Assembly: GCF_900696085.1 (NCBI RefSeq)
Contig: NZ_CAADFC020000030.1
Location: forward strand, 124,001-188,000
Origin: Bradyrhizobium ivorense
Lineage (GTDB): Bacteria; Pseudomonadota; Alphaproteobacteria; Rhizobiales; Xanthobacteraceae
Reading direction: 5' to 3'
DNA length: 64,000 nucleotides
Positions 13,403 through 22,665 of this stretch are shown here, piece after piece. The notes beneath the pieces are model-generated. The model did not search any database, had not been told where the DNA came from, and saw only the letters and a list, made by a program, of their open reading frames with translations. Positions within the stretch are counted from its first letter, which is position 1. Each line of letters starts with the position of its first letter. The position numbers and the translations under genes are program-made.

Positions 13403-15358
13403 ATGGACCTTTACTCCAAAGCCAAGACCCTGGGTATCCAGACCGAGTATATCGACGGCAGCGGTCAGCTGCGTGTGACGACCGCCGAGGCGCTCGCGGC
13501 GATCCTCGCGGCGCTGCCGCCGGAGACACCGCGGCGGATCGTCGCCGAGCCCGTGGTGATCAGAGCGGGCCGCGCCGCGCACACCGAACTGTCGGAGGCC
13601 GCGCAGCTTCCGGTGCATTGGAAGGTTACGCATGGCTCCAGCCTGCTTGCGCAGGGCGAGGCGCGCGAGCGGACCGTGGCATGGCCATCCGGTCTGCCCG
13701 AAGGCGTGCATCGGCTCCAGCTATCGGACGCATCGGGCGCGCGCGAGGAAATACCGCTGCTGGTTGGGCCGCAGGCCGCGTTCGGCGGCGAGTTCGACCG
13801 CTGCTGGGTGATCGCAGTGCAGCTCTACGGCGTGCGCTCGGCGCGCAACTGGGGCATCGGCGACTTCGCCGACCTGCAAAACCTGCTCGAATTCGCGCAC
13901 TCGGTCGGCGCCGACGGCATCGGGCTCAACCCGCTGCACGCGCTGTTCGACGATCGGCCGGGCGACTGCAGCCCGTATTCGCCGAACAGCCGGCTGTTCC
14001 TCAACGCGCTCTATATCGACGTCGAGAAGATTCCCGAATTCCGCATCGATGCCGAGACGCGGGCCGCGCTGGCGCAGCTCCGCACCCGCGACATGGTCGA
14101 TTACGTCGCCGTCGGCCCGCTGAAATGGCGCGCGCTGCGTGCGGCGTTTACGGCTTTCAAGGCCAATCCGGGGCTCGGCCGCTGGCAGGACTTTGAGAAT
14201 TATCGCGCCGAGCAGGGCGCGCTGCTGTCGCGCTTCGCCTGCTTCGAGGTGATGCGGCACAGCTTCAACACGCCGTGGTGGGAATGGCCGGACGAATGGC
14301 GGCAGCCCAACGATGCGGCCTGTGCCAGGCTGCGCCGGGCGCGCGACACCGCCGGCGAGGTCGAGTTCGTCGAGTTCGTGCAATGGACCGCCGACCGCCA
14401 GCTCGCCGCCTGCCAGGCGCTGGCGCACAAGCTCGGCATGCGCGTCGGCCTCTATCTCGACGTCGCGGTCGGCGTGCAGTCGGATGGTTTCGACGCCTGG
14501 AATGAGCAGACCGCGATTTCGCGCCAGCTCGGCGTCGGCGCGCCGCCCGATCCGCTCAACACCGCTGGCCAGGATTGGGGGCTCGCCGGCTTCAATGCCG
14601 CGGGCCTCGAGCTGCGCTCCTTTGCGCCGTTCAAGCAGATGCTGCGCGCCTCGATGCGCCATGCCGGCGCGATCCGGCTCGATCACGCCTTCGGGCTGAA
14701 GCGGCTCTATCTGGTGCCGCGCGGCTTCGGTCCCGCCAACGGCGCCTATGTGCTGATGCCGTTCGAGGCGCTGCTGGCGGCGACGGCGCAGGAGAGCGTC
14801 GCAAGCCGCTGCGTCGTGATCGGCGAGGATCTCGGCACCGTGCCCGAGGGTTTTCGCGAGCAGATGAACGGCTGGGGCATCTGGTCCTATCTGGTGATGA
14901 TGTTCGAGCGTGACGGAGGGGGCGTGTTCTACAACGCCGACCATTACCTCACTGATGCGCTCGTCACCTTCAACACCCACGACCTCTCGACCTATGCCGG
15001 CTGGCGCTCGTTCAGCGATCTCAAGACCAAGCGCGCGCTCGGCATCGATCCCGGCGAGACCGACCAGATGCGCTGGGATGCGCTCGGCCAACTCGACGCC
15101 GTGCTGCGCCGGCACGACATCCACCATCACGATCTCTATTCGGTGGTGAGTTTTCTGGCGCGGACCCGGTCGCGGATCATGGTGGTCTCGATGGAGGACC
15201 TGCTGGGCCTGGTCGACCAGCCGAATATCCCCGGCACAGTCTATGAGCACCCGAACTGGAAGCGGCGGCTTCCGGTCTCGATCGCGCAGCTGGCCTCGGC
15301 GATCGACGTCGATGCGCTGAAGCACGCGACCCGCGAGCGCTCGCGCAACGGATCATGA
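13403..15358 (+). CDS. malQ: 4-alpha-glucanotransferase MalQ
   Basis: 651-aa GH77 amylomaltase (disproportionating enzyme) that moves glucan segments between malto-oligosaccharides, releasing glucose; it recycles the short chains left by GlgX. The start MDLYSKAKTLGIQTEYIDGSGQ and a roughly 110-residue N-terminal extension place it with the longer proteobacterial MalQ. Catalytic region: IRLDHAFGLKRLYLVPRG (nucleophile Asp), VVIGEDLGTVPEGF (acid/base Glu) and TFNTHDLSTYAGW. An EcfG-type promoter lies about 80 nt upstream. The GH15 gene starts 15 nt after its stop and is probably co-transcribed. Confidence 0.96.
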   Translation: MDLYSKAKTLGIQTEYIDGSGQLRVTTAEALAAILAALPPETPRRIVAEPVVIRAGRAAHTELSEAAQLPVHWKVTHGSSLLAQGEARERTVAWPSGLPEGVHRLQLSDASGAREEIPLLVGPQAAFGGEFDRCWVIAVQLYGVRSARNWGIGDFADLQNLLEFAHSVGADGIGLNPLHALFDDRPGDCSPYSPNSRLFLNALYIDVEKIPEFRIDAETRAALAQLRTRDMVDYVAVGPLKWRALRAAFTAFKANPGLGRWQDFENYRAEQGALLSRFACFEVMRHSFNTPWWEWPDEWRQPNDAACARLRRARDTAGEVEFVEFVQWTADRQLAACQALAHKLGMRVGLYLDVAVGVQSDGFDAWNEQTAISRQLGVGAPPDPLNTAGQDWGLAGFNAAGLELRSFAPFKQMLRASMRHAGAIRLDHAFGLKRLYLVPRGFGPANGAYVLMPFEALLAATAQESVASRCVVIGEDLGTVPEGFREQMNGWGIWSYLVMMFERDGGGVFYNADHYLTDALVTFNTHDLSTYAGWRSFSDLKTKRALGIDPGETDQMRWDALGQLDAVLRRHDIHHHDLYSVVSFLARTRSRIMVVSMEDLLGLVDQPNIPGTVYEHPNWKRRLPVSIAQLASAIDVDALKHATRERSRNGS

Positions 15359-15373
15359 TGCGGAGCGCTGCAT

Positions 15374-17182
15374 TTGGCCTCGCGTATCGAAGACTATGGA
15401 CTGATCGGCGATTGCGAGACCGCGGCGCTGGTCGGCCGTGACGGCTCGATCGACTGGCTGTGCTGGCCGGCCTTCGATTCCGACGCCTGCTTCGCGGCGC
15501 TGCTCGGCACGTCCCGCCATGGCCGCTGGCTGATCGCGCCCGCCGAGGAGGTCACCGCAACGTCGCGCCGCTACTGGGACGATACGCTGATCCTGGAGAC
15601 GCGGTTCGAGACCCAAGGCGGCGTGGTGGCGCTGATCGATTTCATGCCGCCGCGCGGTAACGCCTCCGACGTGGTGCGTCTGGTCCGCGGCATCCGCGGC
15701 CGCGTGAAAATGCACATGGAGCTGGTGCTGCGCTTCGGCTTCGGCGTCGACGTGCCCTGGGTCAGGAAAAATCCGGATGGCGACGGGCTGCTCGCGATCG
15801 CCGGGCAGGACATGACCGTGCTGCGCACGCCGGTCGAGACCCGCGGCAAGGATCTGACCACGATCGCCGATTTCGAGGTCGGCGAGGGCGACACCATGCC
15901 GTTCGTGCTGACCTACGGCGCGTCCTATTCCCCGGTGCCGGACCCGATCGATCCCGAGGCTGCGCTGAAGGACACCGAGGAGTACTGGCGGGAATGGTGC
16001 AGCCGCGCGACCTATGACGGCGGCTATGCGCGCAACCTCGTGATGCGCTCGCTGATCACGCTGAAGGCGCTGACCTTCAGGCCGACCGGTGGCATCGTCG
16101 CCGCGCCCACCACCTCGTTGCCGGAAAAGCTCGGCGGCGCGCGCAACTGGGACTACCGGTTCTGCTGGCTCCGCGACGCCACCTTCACGCTATTGGCGCT
16201 GATGAACTCCGGCTACACCGAAGAGGCAGCGGCCTGGCACAACTGGCTGCTGCGCGCGGCGGCGGGCGCGCCGGCCAACATGCAGATCATGTACGGCATC
16301 GTGGGCCAGCGGCGCCTGTTGGAGTGGGAGGCCGGATGGCTGCCCGGCTATGAAGGCGCGCAGCCGGTGCGGGTCGGCAACGCTGCCCATGCGCAGCTGC
16401 AGCTCGACGTCTATGGCGAGCTGATCGACGCCTTCCACCAGTCCCGGATGGCGGAGCTGAAGCTCGACGAGGAAAACTGGGCGCTGGAGTGCACCGTGGT
16501 CAATCACCTTGCCGAGGTCTGGGACAGGCCCGACCACGGCATCTGGGAGCGCCGCGGCGTGCCGAGGCACTACGTGTTCTCCAAGGTGATGTGCTGGGTC
16601 GCGTTCGACCGCGCGATCAAGAGCGCGGAGCGGTTCGGCTTCAAGGCGCCGCTGGTCAAATGGCGGGTGATGCGCGAGGCGATTCATCGCGACGTCTGCC
16701 ACCGCGGATTTGACCGCGAGCTGAACAGTTTTGTCGAGAGCTACGGCTCGAAGCTGCTCGATGCCAGCCTGCTGCTGCTGCCGGCGGTCGGCTTCCTGCG
16801 GCCGACCGATCCGCAGATCCGCGGCACCATCGCGGCGATCGAGCAGCACATGATGCGCGACGGCTTCGTGCTGCGCCACGACCCGCGCGAAGTCTCCGAC
16901 GAGACGCAGCCGATCGAGGGCGCGTTCCTGGCCTGCAGCCTGTGGCTCGCCGACGCCTATGTGCTGGCGGGCGAGATCGGCAAGGCGCAGACCATGTTCG
17001 ACCGCGTCGTGGCGGTCGCCAACGACCTGGGCCTGCTGGCCGAGGAGTTCGATTCCGGCGCCGGCCGGCAGACCGGCAATTTTCCGCAGGCGCTGACCCA
17101 TATCGCGCTGATCAACACCGCGCACAATCTCAGCGCGGCGCAGGCCGAGGCCAAGAAGCCGGCGGTGCAGCGCTCCACCTGA
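15374..17182 (+). CDS. GH15 family glycoside hydrolase (glucoamylase/trehalase-like)
   Basis: 602-aa cytoplasmic protein of the glucoamylase-like GH15 family. The start MASRIEDYGLIGDCETAALVGRD and the motif NWDYRFCWLRDATFT near residue 257 are hallmarks; QPIEGAFLACSLWLAD near the C-terminus holds a likely catalytic Glu. No signal peptide is visible. Bacterial members hydrolyse malto-oligosaccharides or, in some groups, trehalose, and the sequence alone does not say which; within this island either product, glucose, would suit. The start is a TTG at 15374: the malQ stop is in the same frame 18 nt upstream, so no ATG is possible, and CGGAG lies about 8 nt before the TTG. Its 3' end converges on the RTX gene with a 25-nt gap. 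Confidence 0.9.
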   Translation: MASRIEDYGLIGDCETAALVGRDGSIDWLCWPAFDSDACFAALLGTSRHGRWLIAPAEEVTATSRRYWDDTLILETRFETQGGVVALIDFMPPRGNASDVVRLVRGIRGRVKMHMELVLRFGFGVDVPWVRKNPDGDGLLAIAGQDMTVLRTPVETRGKDLTTIADFEVGEGDTMPFVLTYGASYSPVPDPIDPEAALKDTEEYWREWCSRATYDGGYARNLVMRSLITLKALTFRPTGGIVAAPTTSLPEKLGGARNWDYRFCWLRDATFTLLALMNSGYTEEAAAWHNWLLRAAAGAPANMQIMYGIVGQRRLLEWEAGWLPGYEGAQPVRVGNAAHAQLQLDVYGELIDAFHQSRMAELKLDEENWALECTVVNHLAEVWDRPDHGIWERRGVPRHYVFSKVMCWVAFDRAIKSAERFGFKAPLVKWRVMREAIHRDVCHRGFDRELNSFVESYGSKLLDASLLLLPAVGFLRPTDPQIRGTIAAIEQHMMRDGFVLRHDPREVSDETQPIEGAFLACSLWLADAYVLAGEIGKAQTMFDRVVAVANDLGLLAEEFDSGAGRQTGNFPQALTHIALINTAHNLSAAQAEAKKPAVQRST

Positions 17183-17207
17183 CGCGAATTCCGTCGCGCC
17201 TTCCCGG

Positions 17208-20200
17208 TCAGTGCAGGTCGACCGGCGGGAACGGCGTTCCCGAAGGTGCGCCGAGATAGAGGTATTCAAGGCCAAATTGGCCAGCAAATGCGGCGGCCGT
17301 CGCGTCGAGCAGGATGTGGCCTGTCGAATCCAGGTGCAGCTCCGGCCGCGTGAAGCCGTTGATCGTGAACGCCGGAAGGACATTGGAATTGCCCCCCGGA
17401 GAATTGCCGGGCGGAGGATTGTCGGGTGGAGGATTGCCTGCCGGGGGCGCGTTCTCGTTCACCGACAGACCGCTGAACAGCTCCGAGACGTGACCGAGGT
17501 CGGCGAGGTTGCCGGCGAGATCGGTCACGACAGCGCCATGCGTATCGAGGCCGATGATCGCAAGCGATGCCGTCGGTGCATCGCTGGCGGCAACGAAATA
17601 GTCGAACACCAGCTTGCTCGCATCGCCGAGCAGGGCCGAAGCCACGGCGTCGAAACTGGCTGTGCCGCCGTCGTTGAGCGAAAGCGTCGGCGTTCCGCCG
17701 GCCACCTGCACCGCTTCGTCGAAGTCGAGGGTGAACTGGATCAGCGCCCCGGCCGCCTGATTGCCGCTCGCAGGCGACGCGGTGATGTCGCCGAGCTGCG
17801 GCGCTGTCGTATCGATGTGCAGCGTGCCCGTCGGGTTGCCCACTGCACCCGCCAGATCCGCGTCGTTGCCGGCCTGATCCCTGATCGTCGCGCCATTGAG
17901 GCTGGAGCCGGTGACTGCAAGGTCGGCGGTGTTTTCACCGGCGGCTACCGTGTACTGATAGGTCAGCGTAGCGGTCCCGCTGCCGCCGGCGAGATGCGCT
18001 ACTCCGCCGTCGTTCAACGTCAAGGTCGGATTGCCGCCGGCAACATTGACGATCTCGTCGAAGGCGACCGCGAAGGTGATGACCGAACCCGCGGCTTCGT
18101 GGCCGTCCGAAGGCGTGGCCGCGACGCCGGTCACATGCGCTGCCGTCGTATCGATCTGCAAGGTGCCGGCCGGATTGACCGCGGCGCCTGCGAGATCGGC
18201 GTCATTGCCGGCCTGGTCCCTGATCGTCCCGCCATTGAGATTCGAACCGGTCACGGCGAGATCGGCGGTGTTTTCGCCGGCTGCGACGATGTACTGATAG
18301 GTCAGCGTCCCGGTGCCGCTGCCGTTCACATAATGCGCGAGGCCGCCATCGTTGAGCGTCAGCAGCGGGGTGCCAGTGACGGTGACAGCCTCGTCGAAGG
18401 CGACAGCGAGCGTGATCACCGATCCGACGCCCTCGTGACCATCCGCCGGTGTGGCGGTCACGGCGGTGACCTGCGGCGCAACGGCGTCGATCTGCAGAAC
18501 GCCTGCAGGATTGACGATGAGGCCGGACAGCTCGGCGTCCTTGCCGAGACCGTCTGTCATGGTGGCGGTGTCGAGATCGATGCCGGCAATGGCGAGGTCG
18601 GATGTGCTTTGACCTGCCGCGACCTGGTAGATGAATGTCAGCGTTGCAGTGCCGCTGCCGGTGGAGAAGGTCGCAATCCCGCCATCGTTGAGAAGCAGGG
18701 CCGGCTGACCGGTCACGATCACAGGCTCGTCGAACGTCACCGTGAAGGTGACTTCGTCATTGACCGTCAGCAGGCCGTTGCCGGCGGTAATGCCCGTCCC
18801 CGACGTGGTCACCGAGGTGACGCCGGGGCCGCCAAAGATGAAATCGTCGTCGCTCAGGTTGGTCTTGAGGACGTTCAGCAGCGTCAGCGTGTTGCCGCCG
18901 CCAAAATTGATGACCGTATCCGCGCCGACCTGGGCCGCGAGCGGCAGCACAGTTGCGAGCTCGTGAAAGCCGAGGCTGGCAAATGGTCTGAGATCGATCC
19001 TGTCGTCCGTGCCTGCGCCGGCGACGAAGTCCGTGACGGTGTCGGGCCCTCCGGTCGGCTTGTAGACATAGGAGTCGTTGCCGGCGCCGAGCGTGACCCG
19101 GTCGCCGCCCGCGCTGCCCGTGATGATGTCGTCGCCGATGCTGGCGTCGATGACGACCTTGATCTGCCCGGCGCCGAGCCCGGATGCATCGATGATGTCG
19201 TCGCCGTCACCGGCGTTGATGGTGAGCGTGTCGTTGGCGGCTTCCTGGCCGGTTACCGACACCTCGGCCGCCAGGCCGTCCACCAGGATCTTGCTGCCGC
19301 TCTGGGTTACGTTGATCTGGTCGGCGACGGCCGTGCCCTCGACTGTCACCGTGTCGGCCGCGCCGTCACCGGTGCTGCCGCCGGGCGTGGCCGCGAGATC
19401 GACCACAACCTGATTGGTGTCGGTGCCGGTGAGATCGTGAACGGTGACGTGATCCGCGCCGCCAAGGGCCTGGAAGGCGATCTTCTCGACGCCGTTGAGT
19501 TCCATCACGATGCTGGCGACGTCGCGGGTGAAGCGCACGCGCGAGCCGTTGGCCGAGATGTCGATGTTCTCGGCGATATTGGCGCCGTTGAACTGCAGCG
19601 TGTCGTTGCCGCCCTGGCCCTCGACGGTGTCGCTGCCGTCGCCGGGATTCCAGGTGAAGGTGTCGTCGCCGCCGCCAAGCAGGGCGGTGTCGTTGCCTTG
19701 TCCGCCGATCACGGTGTCGCCACCGGCGCTGCCGATGATCAGATCATTGCCGGCCCCGGCATTGATGGCGAGCGCGATCAGTCCGGCGGCAAGGCCGGAG
19801 GCGTTGATCTGGTCGTCGCCGCCCAATCCGTTGACCTGCAGGACGTCGCTCGCATCCTGGCCGTGCACCACGACCTGGGCGGCGAGGCCGTTCACCAGCA
19901 CGTCGTTGCCGCTGTTGGTGACGCTGATGGTGTCGGCGCCGGCCGTGGCGTTGGCGACCACCGTGTCGAGCGCGCCATCGGCGCTGCCGCCCGAAGCGGA
20001 GAGGTCGATTGCGATCTGCTGTGCGTTGGTGCCGGAGAGATCGTTGACCGTGACCGTATCGGCGCCGCCCAGCGCATCGATGTTGATCTTCTCGACACCG
20101 TTGAGATCCATCACGATGTTGGCGACGTCGCGGGTGAAGCGAACGCGGCCGCCGTTGGCGGAGATATCGAATTTCTCGGCGATGTTGGCGCCGTTGAACT

Positions 20201-21500
20201 GCAGCGTGTCGGTGCCGGCCTGACCTTCGACAACGTCGCTGCCGTCACCGAGATTCCAGATCAAGGTGTCGTCGCCGTCGCCGAGCAGTGCGGTGTCGTC
20301 GCCGCGGCCGCCGGTGACCGTGTCATTGCCGATGCCGCCGATGATCGTGTCGGCGCCAGCGCTGCCGATCACGGTGTCGTCGCCGTCGCCGGCATCGATG
20401 GTGAGGTGAAGCTGGCCGGCGAGCAATGCGGACGCATTGATGGTGTCGTTGCCGCCGAACGCATTGATCTCCAGCGCGTCGTTGGCGCCTTCCTGGCCGG
20501 ATATCGATACCTCGGCGGCCAGGCCGTTCACCAGGATGTTGCTGCCGCTCTGGGATATGTTGATCTGATCGGCGGCGGCTGTGCCCTCGACAGTCACCGT
20601 GTCGGCCGCGCCATCACCGGTGCTGCCGCCGGGCGTGGCCGCGAGATCGACCAGAACCTGATTGGTGTCGGTGCCGGTGAGATCGTGAACCGTGACGTGG
20701 TCCGCGCCGCCACGGGCCAGGAAGGCAACCTTCTCGACGCCGTTGAGGTCCATCACGATGCTGGCGACGTCGCGGGTGAAGCGCACGCGCGAGCCGTTGG
20801 CGGAGATGTCGATTTGCTCCGCGATATTGGCGCCGTTGAACTGCAGCGTGTCGTTGCCGTCCTGGCCCTCGACACTGTCGCTGCCGTCACCGGGATTCCA
20901 GATGAAGGTGTCGTCGCCGTCGCCGAGCAGCGCGGTGTCGTTGCCGCGGCCACCGGCGACGGTGTCGTTGCCGGTCCCGCCGATCAGGAGGTCGGCGCCG
21001 TCGCCGCCGGTGATGGTGTCGTTGCCGGCGCCGCCATCCAGCGTGAGCGAGATCAGGGCTGCGAGCCCGTTCGAGGCCGTGATGGTGTCGTCGCCGCCAT
21101 TGGCATGCAGCACCAGATTCTCGGTGGTGCCGATGTCCACGGAAAACGGATCCGGGCTGACCCGATCGAATCTGACGCGCGAGCCGTTCGGGACGATGGT
21201 GAAGACTTCGCCTGCGTCTTCGCCCTCGATGTCCGCGGTGTCGGTGTTGTTGCCGCCCTCGAGCACGACATTGGGTAGCGCGCCATTGCTTGCGTCGAGC
21301 GTGAGGGTATCGCTGCCGTCCTGGCCCAGGACCTGAAGCGCCGTCGTATTGGCGGTGGTGGAGGGCCCTCCCGCGATCGGTACCGCGCCGCCGTTGATCT
21401 CAAGGGTGCCTGCAAGGTCGCGGCTGGTGGTGATGGAATTGTCAGCGGCATCGCCGGTGACGGTGAGGGTTCCAGCGGCGAGATTGGCGATGACGGCCAT
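17208..21500 (-). CDS. Large RTX calcium-binding protein with Ig-like repeats, probable type I secretion substrate
   Basis: 1430 aa, acidic and Gly/Asp/Asn-rich, with very few Lys and apparently no Cys. Residues 1-890 carry RTX nonapeptides (GGAGNDTITGGDGAD, GGTGNDTV and others) that bind calcium and fold as beta-rolls outside the cell. Within them is a module of about 210 residues present three times (from residues 190, 404 and 606) plus a degenerate copy near 105, each with NG(S/G)RVRF. Residues about 893-1345 hold four Ig-like units ending in variants of VTVTGTPLLTLNDGG. A Pro/Asn-rich linker (PPAGNPPPDNPPPGN) precedes a 70-residue tail. There is no Sec signal, as expected for type I export, but no exporter genes are present in the window. 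GGAG lies about 9 nt before the ATG. Adhesion or surface-layer roles are guesses. Confidence 0.88.
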   Translation of the reverse strand: MAVIANLAAGTLTVTGDAADNSITTSRDLAGTLEINGGAVPIAGGPSTTANTTALQVLGQDGSDTLTLDASNGALPNVVLEGGNNTDTADIEGEDAGEVFTIVPNGSRVRFDRVSPDPFSVDIGTTENLVLHANGGDDTITASNGLAALISLTLDGGAGNDTITGGDGADLLIGGTGNDTVAGGRGNDTALLGDGDDTFIWNPGDGSDSVEGQDGNDTLQFNGANIAEQIDISANGSRVRFTRDVASIVMDLNGVEKVAFLARGGADHVTVHDLTGTDTNQVLVDLAATPGGSTGDGAADTVTVEGTAAADQINISQSGSNILVNGLAAEVSISGQEGANDALEINAFGGNDTINASALLAGQLHLTIDAGDGDDTVIGSAGADTIIGGIGNDTVTGGRGDDTALLGDGDDTLIWNLGDGSDVVEGQAGTDTLQFNGANIAEKFDISANGGRVRFTRDVANIVMDLNGVEKINIDALGGADTVTVNDLSGTNAQQIAIDLSASGGSADGALDTVVANATAGADTISVTNSGNDVLVNGLAAQVVVHGQDASDVLQVNGLGGDDQINASGLAAGLIALAINAGAGNDLIIGSAGGDTVIGGQGNDTALLGGGDDTFTWNPGDGSDTVEGQGGNDTLQFNGANIAENIDISANGSRVRFTRDVASIVMELNGVEKIAFQALGGADHVTVHDLTGTDTNQVVVDLAATPGGSTGDGAADTVTVEGTAVADQINVTQSGSKILVDGLAAEVSVTGQEAANDTLTINAGDGDDIIDASGLGAGQIKVVIDASIGDDIITGSAGGDRVTLGAGNDSYVYKPTGGPDTVTDFVAGAGTDDRIDLRPFASLGFHELATVLPLAAQVGADTVINFGGGNTLTLLNVLKTNLSDDDFIFGGPGVTSVTTSGTGITAGNGLLTVNDEVTFTVTFDEPVIVTGQPALLLNDGGIATFSTGSGTATLTFIYQVAAGQSTSDLAIAGIDLDTATMTDGLGKDAELSGLIVNPAGVLQIDAVAPQVTAVTATPADGHEGVGSVITLAVAFDEAVTVTGTPLLTLNDGGLAHYVNGSGTGTLTYQYIVAAGENTADLAVTGSNLNGGTIRDQAGNDADLAGAAVNPAGTLQIDTTAAHVTGVAATPSDGHEAAGSVITFAVAFDEIVNVAGGNPTLTLNDGGVAHLAGGSGTATLTYQYTVAAGENTADLAVTGSSLNGATIRDQAGNDADLAGAVGNPTGTLHIDTTAPQLGDITASPASGNQAAGALIQFTLDFDEAVQVAGGTPTLSLNDGGTASFDAVASALLGDASKLVFDYFVAASDAPTASLAIIGLDTHGAVVTDLAGNLADLGHVSELFSGLSVNENAPPAGNPPPDNPPPGNSPGGNSNVLPAFTINGFTRPELHLDSTGHILLDATAAAFAGQFGLEYLYLGAPSGTPFPPVDLH
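19071..20933 (-). repeat. Three tandem ~0.6-kb modules inside the RTX gene
   Basis: Approximate units 20933-20292, 20291-19686 and 19685-19071, each encoding an RTX block followed by a conserved segment (FNGANIAE, RVRFTRDVA, LNGVEK). The outer two are much more alike than either is to the middle one: DNA at 19393-19680 and 20641-20930 is nearly identical base for base, offset by exactly 1248 nt (416 codons). This pattern suggests recent duplication or gene conversion between non-adjacent copies. Confidence 0.85.
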
Positions 21501-21861
21501 GGCATGACTCCAAAAAGCGCTGACGTGTCCGTGTCCGCAAAACGTGCGGGGACTGATCCGCGAGGCTCGACAAGGTGGGATCGGACGACGTCAAAAAAAT
21601 TCCGGAACGCAAACGGCTGAGAGGGGATCTGACGCGAATGTGCTGGGGCGACTCCTTTGGGTGGGCGACGGGCGGCATGCCGCCTTTGATGGGGCGCCGG
21701 GAACCGCGAACCCGGTCGATGTGACACCGTAGTGCGACAAACGGTCGCATGATCAGTGTGACGTGATCACACAACCAGTATGGCGCGATCCGGCGTCTGG
21801 AAATGTGCTGTAGATCACGGTGAAGCTGCGCTCCGTCTGGGCGCAGATCGGATTCGCGGGC
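21501..21861. promoter_or_regulatory. 361-nt gene-free region upstream of the RTX gene
   Basis: Lies between the HAD gene end and the RTX gene start. No ORF here looks real. It contains a clear inverted repeat GTGTGA-CGTGA-TCACAC at 21756-21772, about 256 nt before the RTX ATG, which resembles a CRP/FNR-superfamily half-site pair with a 5-nt rather than 6-nt centre. I could not pick a convincing -35/-10 pair. Confidence 0.4.
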
Positions 21862-22665
21862 TCAGCGGAGCTGCAGTACGCGGTCCATCGCGCGCGCGAA
21901 GCCGTCGTGCTCGTTGCTCTCGGTCACATGCGTTGCGCGCGCCTTGACGTCGTCGCTGGCGTTGCCCATCGCGAAGGAGGTGCCACTTCGCGCGAACATC
22001 GGCAGATCGTTCTGCATGTCGCCGATCGTTGCCACGTTCTCCAGCGGCACGCCGAGACGTTTCGCGATTGCCTCGACGAAGGTGCCCTTGTCGTGGCCGG
22101 GCGGGGTGACGTCGAGATAATAGGTCTGCGAGCGGACTGCGGTCGCCTGATTGCCGACCATCTGCTGCATCTCCTTTTCGCAGCGCTGCAGCAGCGCGGC
22201 ATCCGGGCTCGCGCCGACGATCTTGCAGGCCTGATCGAGATAGGGCGTGAAATCGCTGATGATGGTCGGATCATGCTTGATGGTGTGCTGCTCGTGGGCG
22301 GTGTATTCGCCCTCGGGATTGCGCGTCAGCCAGCGGTCGTTGGTGAACAGCCAGATGTCGACGCCATGATCGCGCAGCATATCGACGCTGCGCTTGGCCA
22401 CGGCGGGCGGGATGACGTGCTGCTCCAGCGGCCGCAGCTTTGGATCGACGATCGAACTGCCGTTGAAGGCGCCGATCGGCTGCGTGATCGCGAGCGGCTC
22501 CACCAGGAATCCCATTCCGATCGTCGGCCGGCTGGAGACGATGGTGAAGCCGATGCCGGCCTCGTGCAGCTTGCGGACCGCCGCCCGTGCGCCGTCGGTC
22601 AGGATCTTGTCCTTGGTCAGGAGCGTGCCGTCGACGTCTGATACGACAAGGGCGATGCGGGTCAT
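21862..22665 (-). CDS. Cof-type HAD-IIB sugar-phosphatase-like hydrolase
   Basis: 267-aa haloacid-dehalogenase hydrolase. Motif I is SDVDGTLL (Asp10 nucleophile, Asp12 acid/base), motif II is the IVSSRPT serine, the basic motif III lies near GHDKGT, and motif IV is IGDMQNDLPMF. The cap between them is the C2 type of the Cof/YidA group, which dephosphorylates sugar phosphates or related small phosphates. It is translationally coupled to gntK (ATGA overlap 22662-22665) and closes the hexose-phosphate operon, so a phosphorylated hexose or gluconate is a reasonable substrate guess; the exact one cannot be read from sequence. Confidence 0.85.
   Translation of the reverse strand: MTRIALVVSDVDGTLLTKDKILTDGARAAVRKLHEAGIGFTIVSSRPTIGMGFLVEPLAITQPIGAFNGSSIVDPKLRPLEQHVIPPAVAKRSVDMLRDHGVDIWLFTNDRWLTRNPEGEYTAHEQHTIKHDPTIISDFTPYLDQACKIVGASPDAALLQRCEKEMQQMVGNQATAVRSQTYYLDVTPPGHDKGTFVEAIAKRLGVPLENVATIGDMQNDLPMFARSGTSFAMGNASDDVKARATHVTESNEHDGFARAMDRVLQLR

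Noticed and set aside
17211..21278. 1355-codon ORF on the plus strand opposite the RTX gene
   Set aside because: It mirrors the RTX repeats codon by codon and has no ribosome site, start logic or recognisable domain; the minus frame gives clean RTX and Ig-like repeats.
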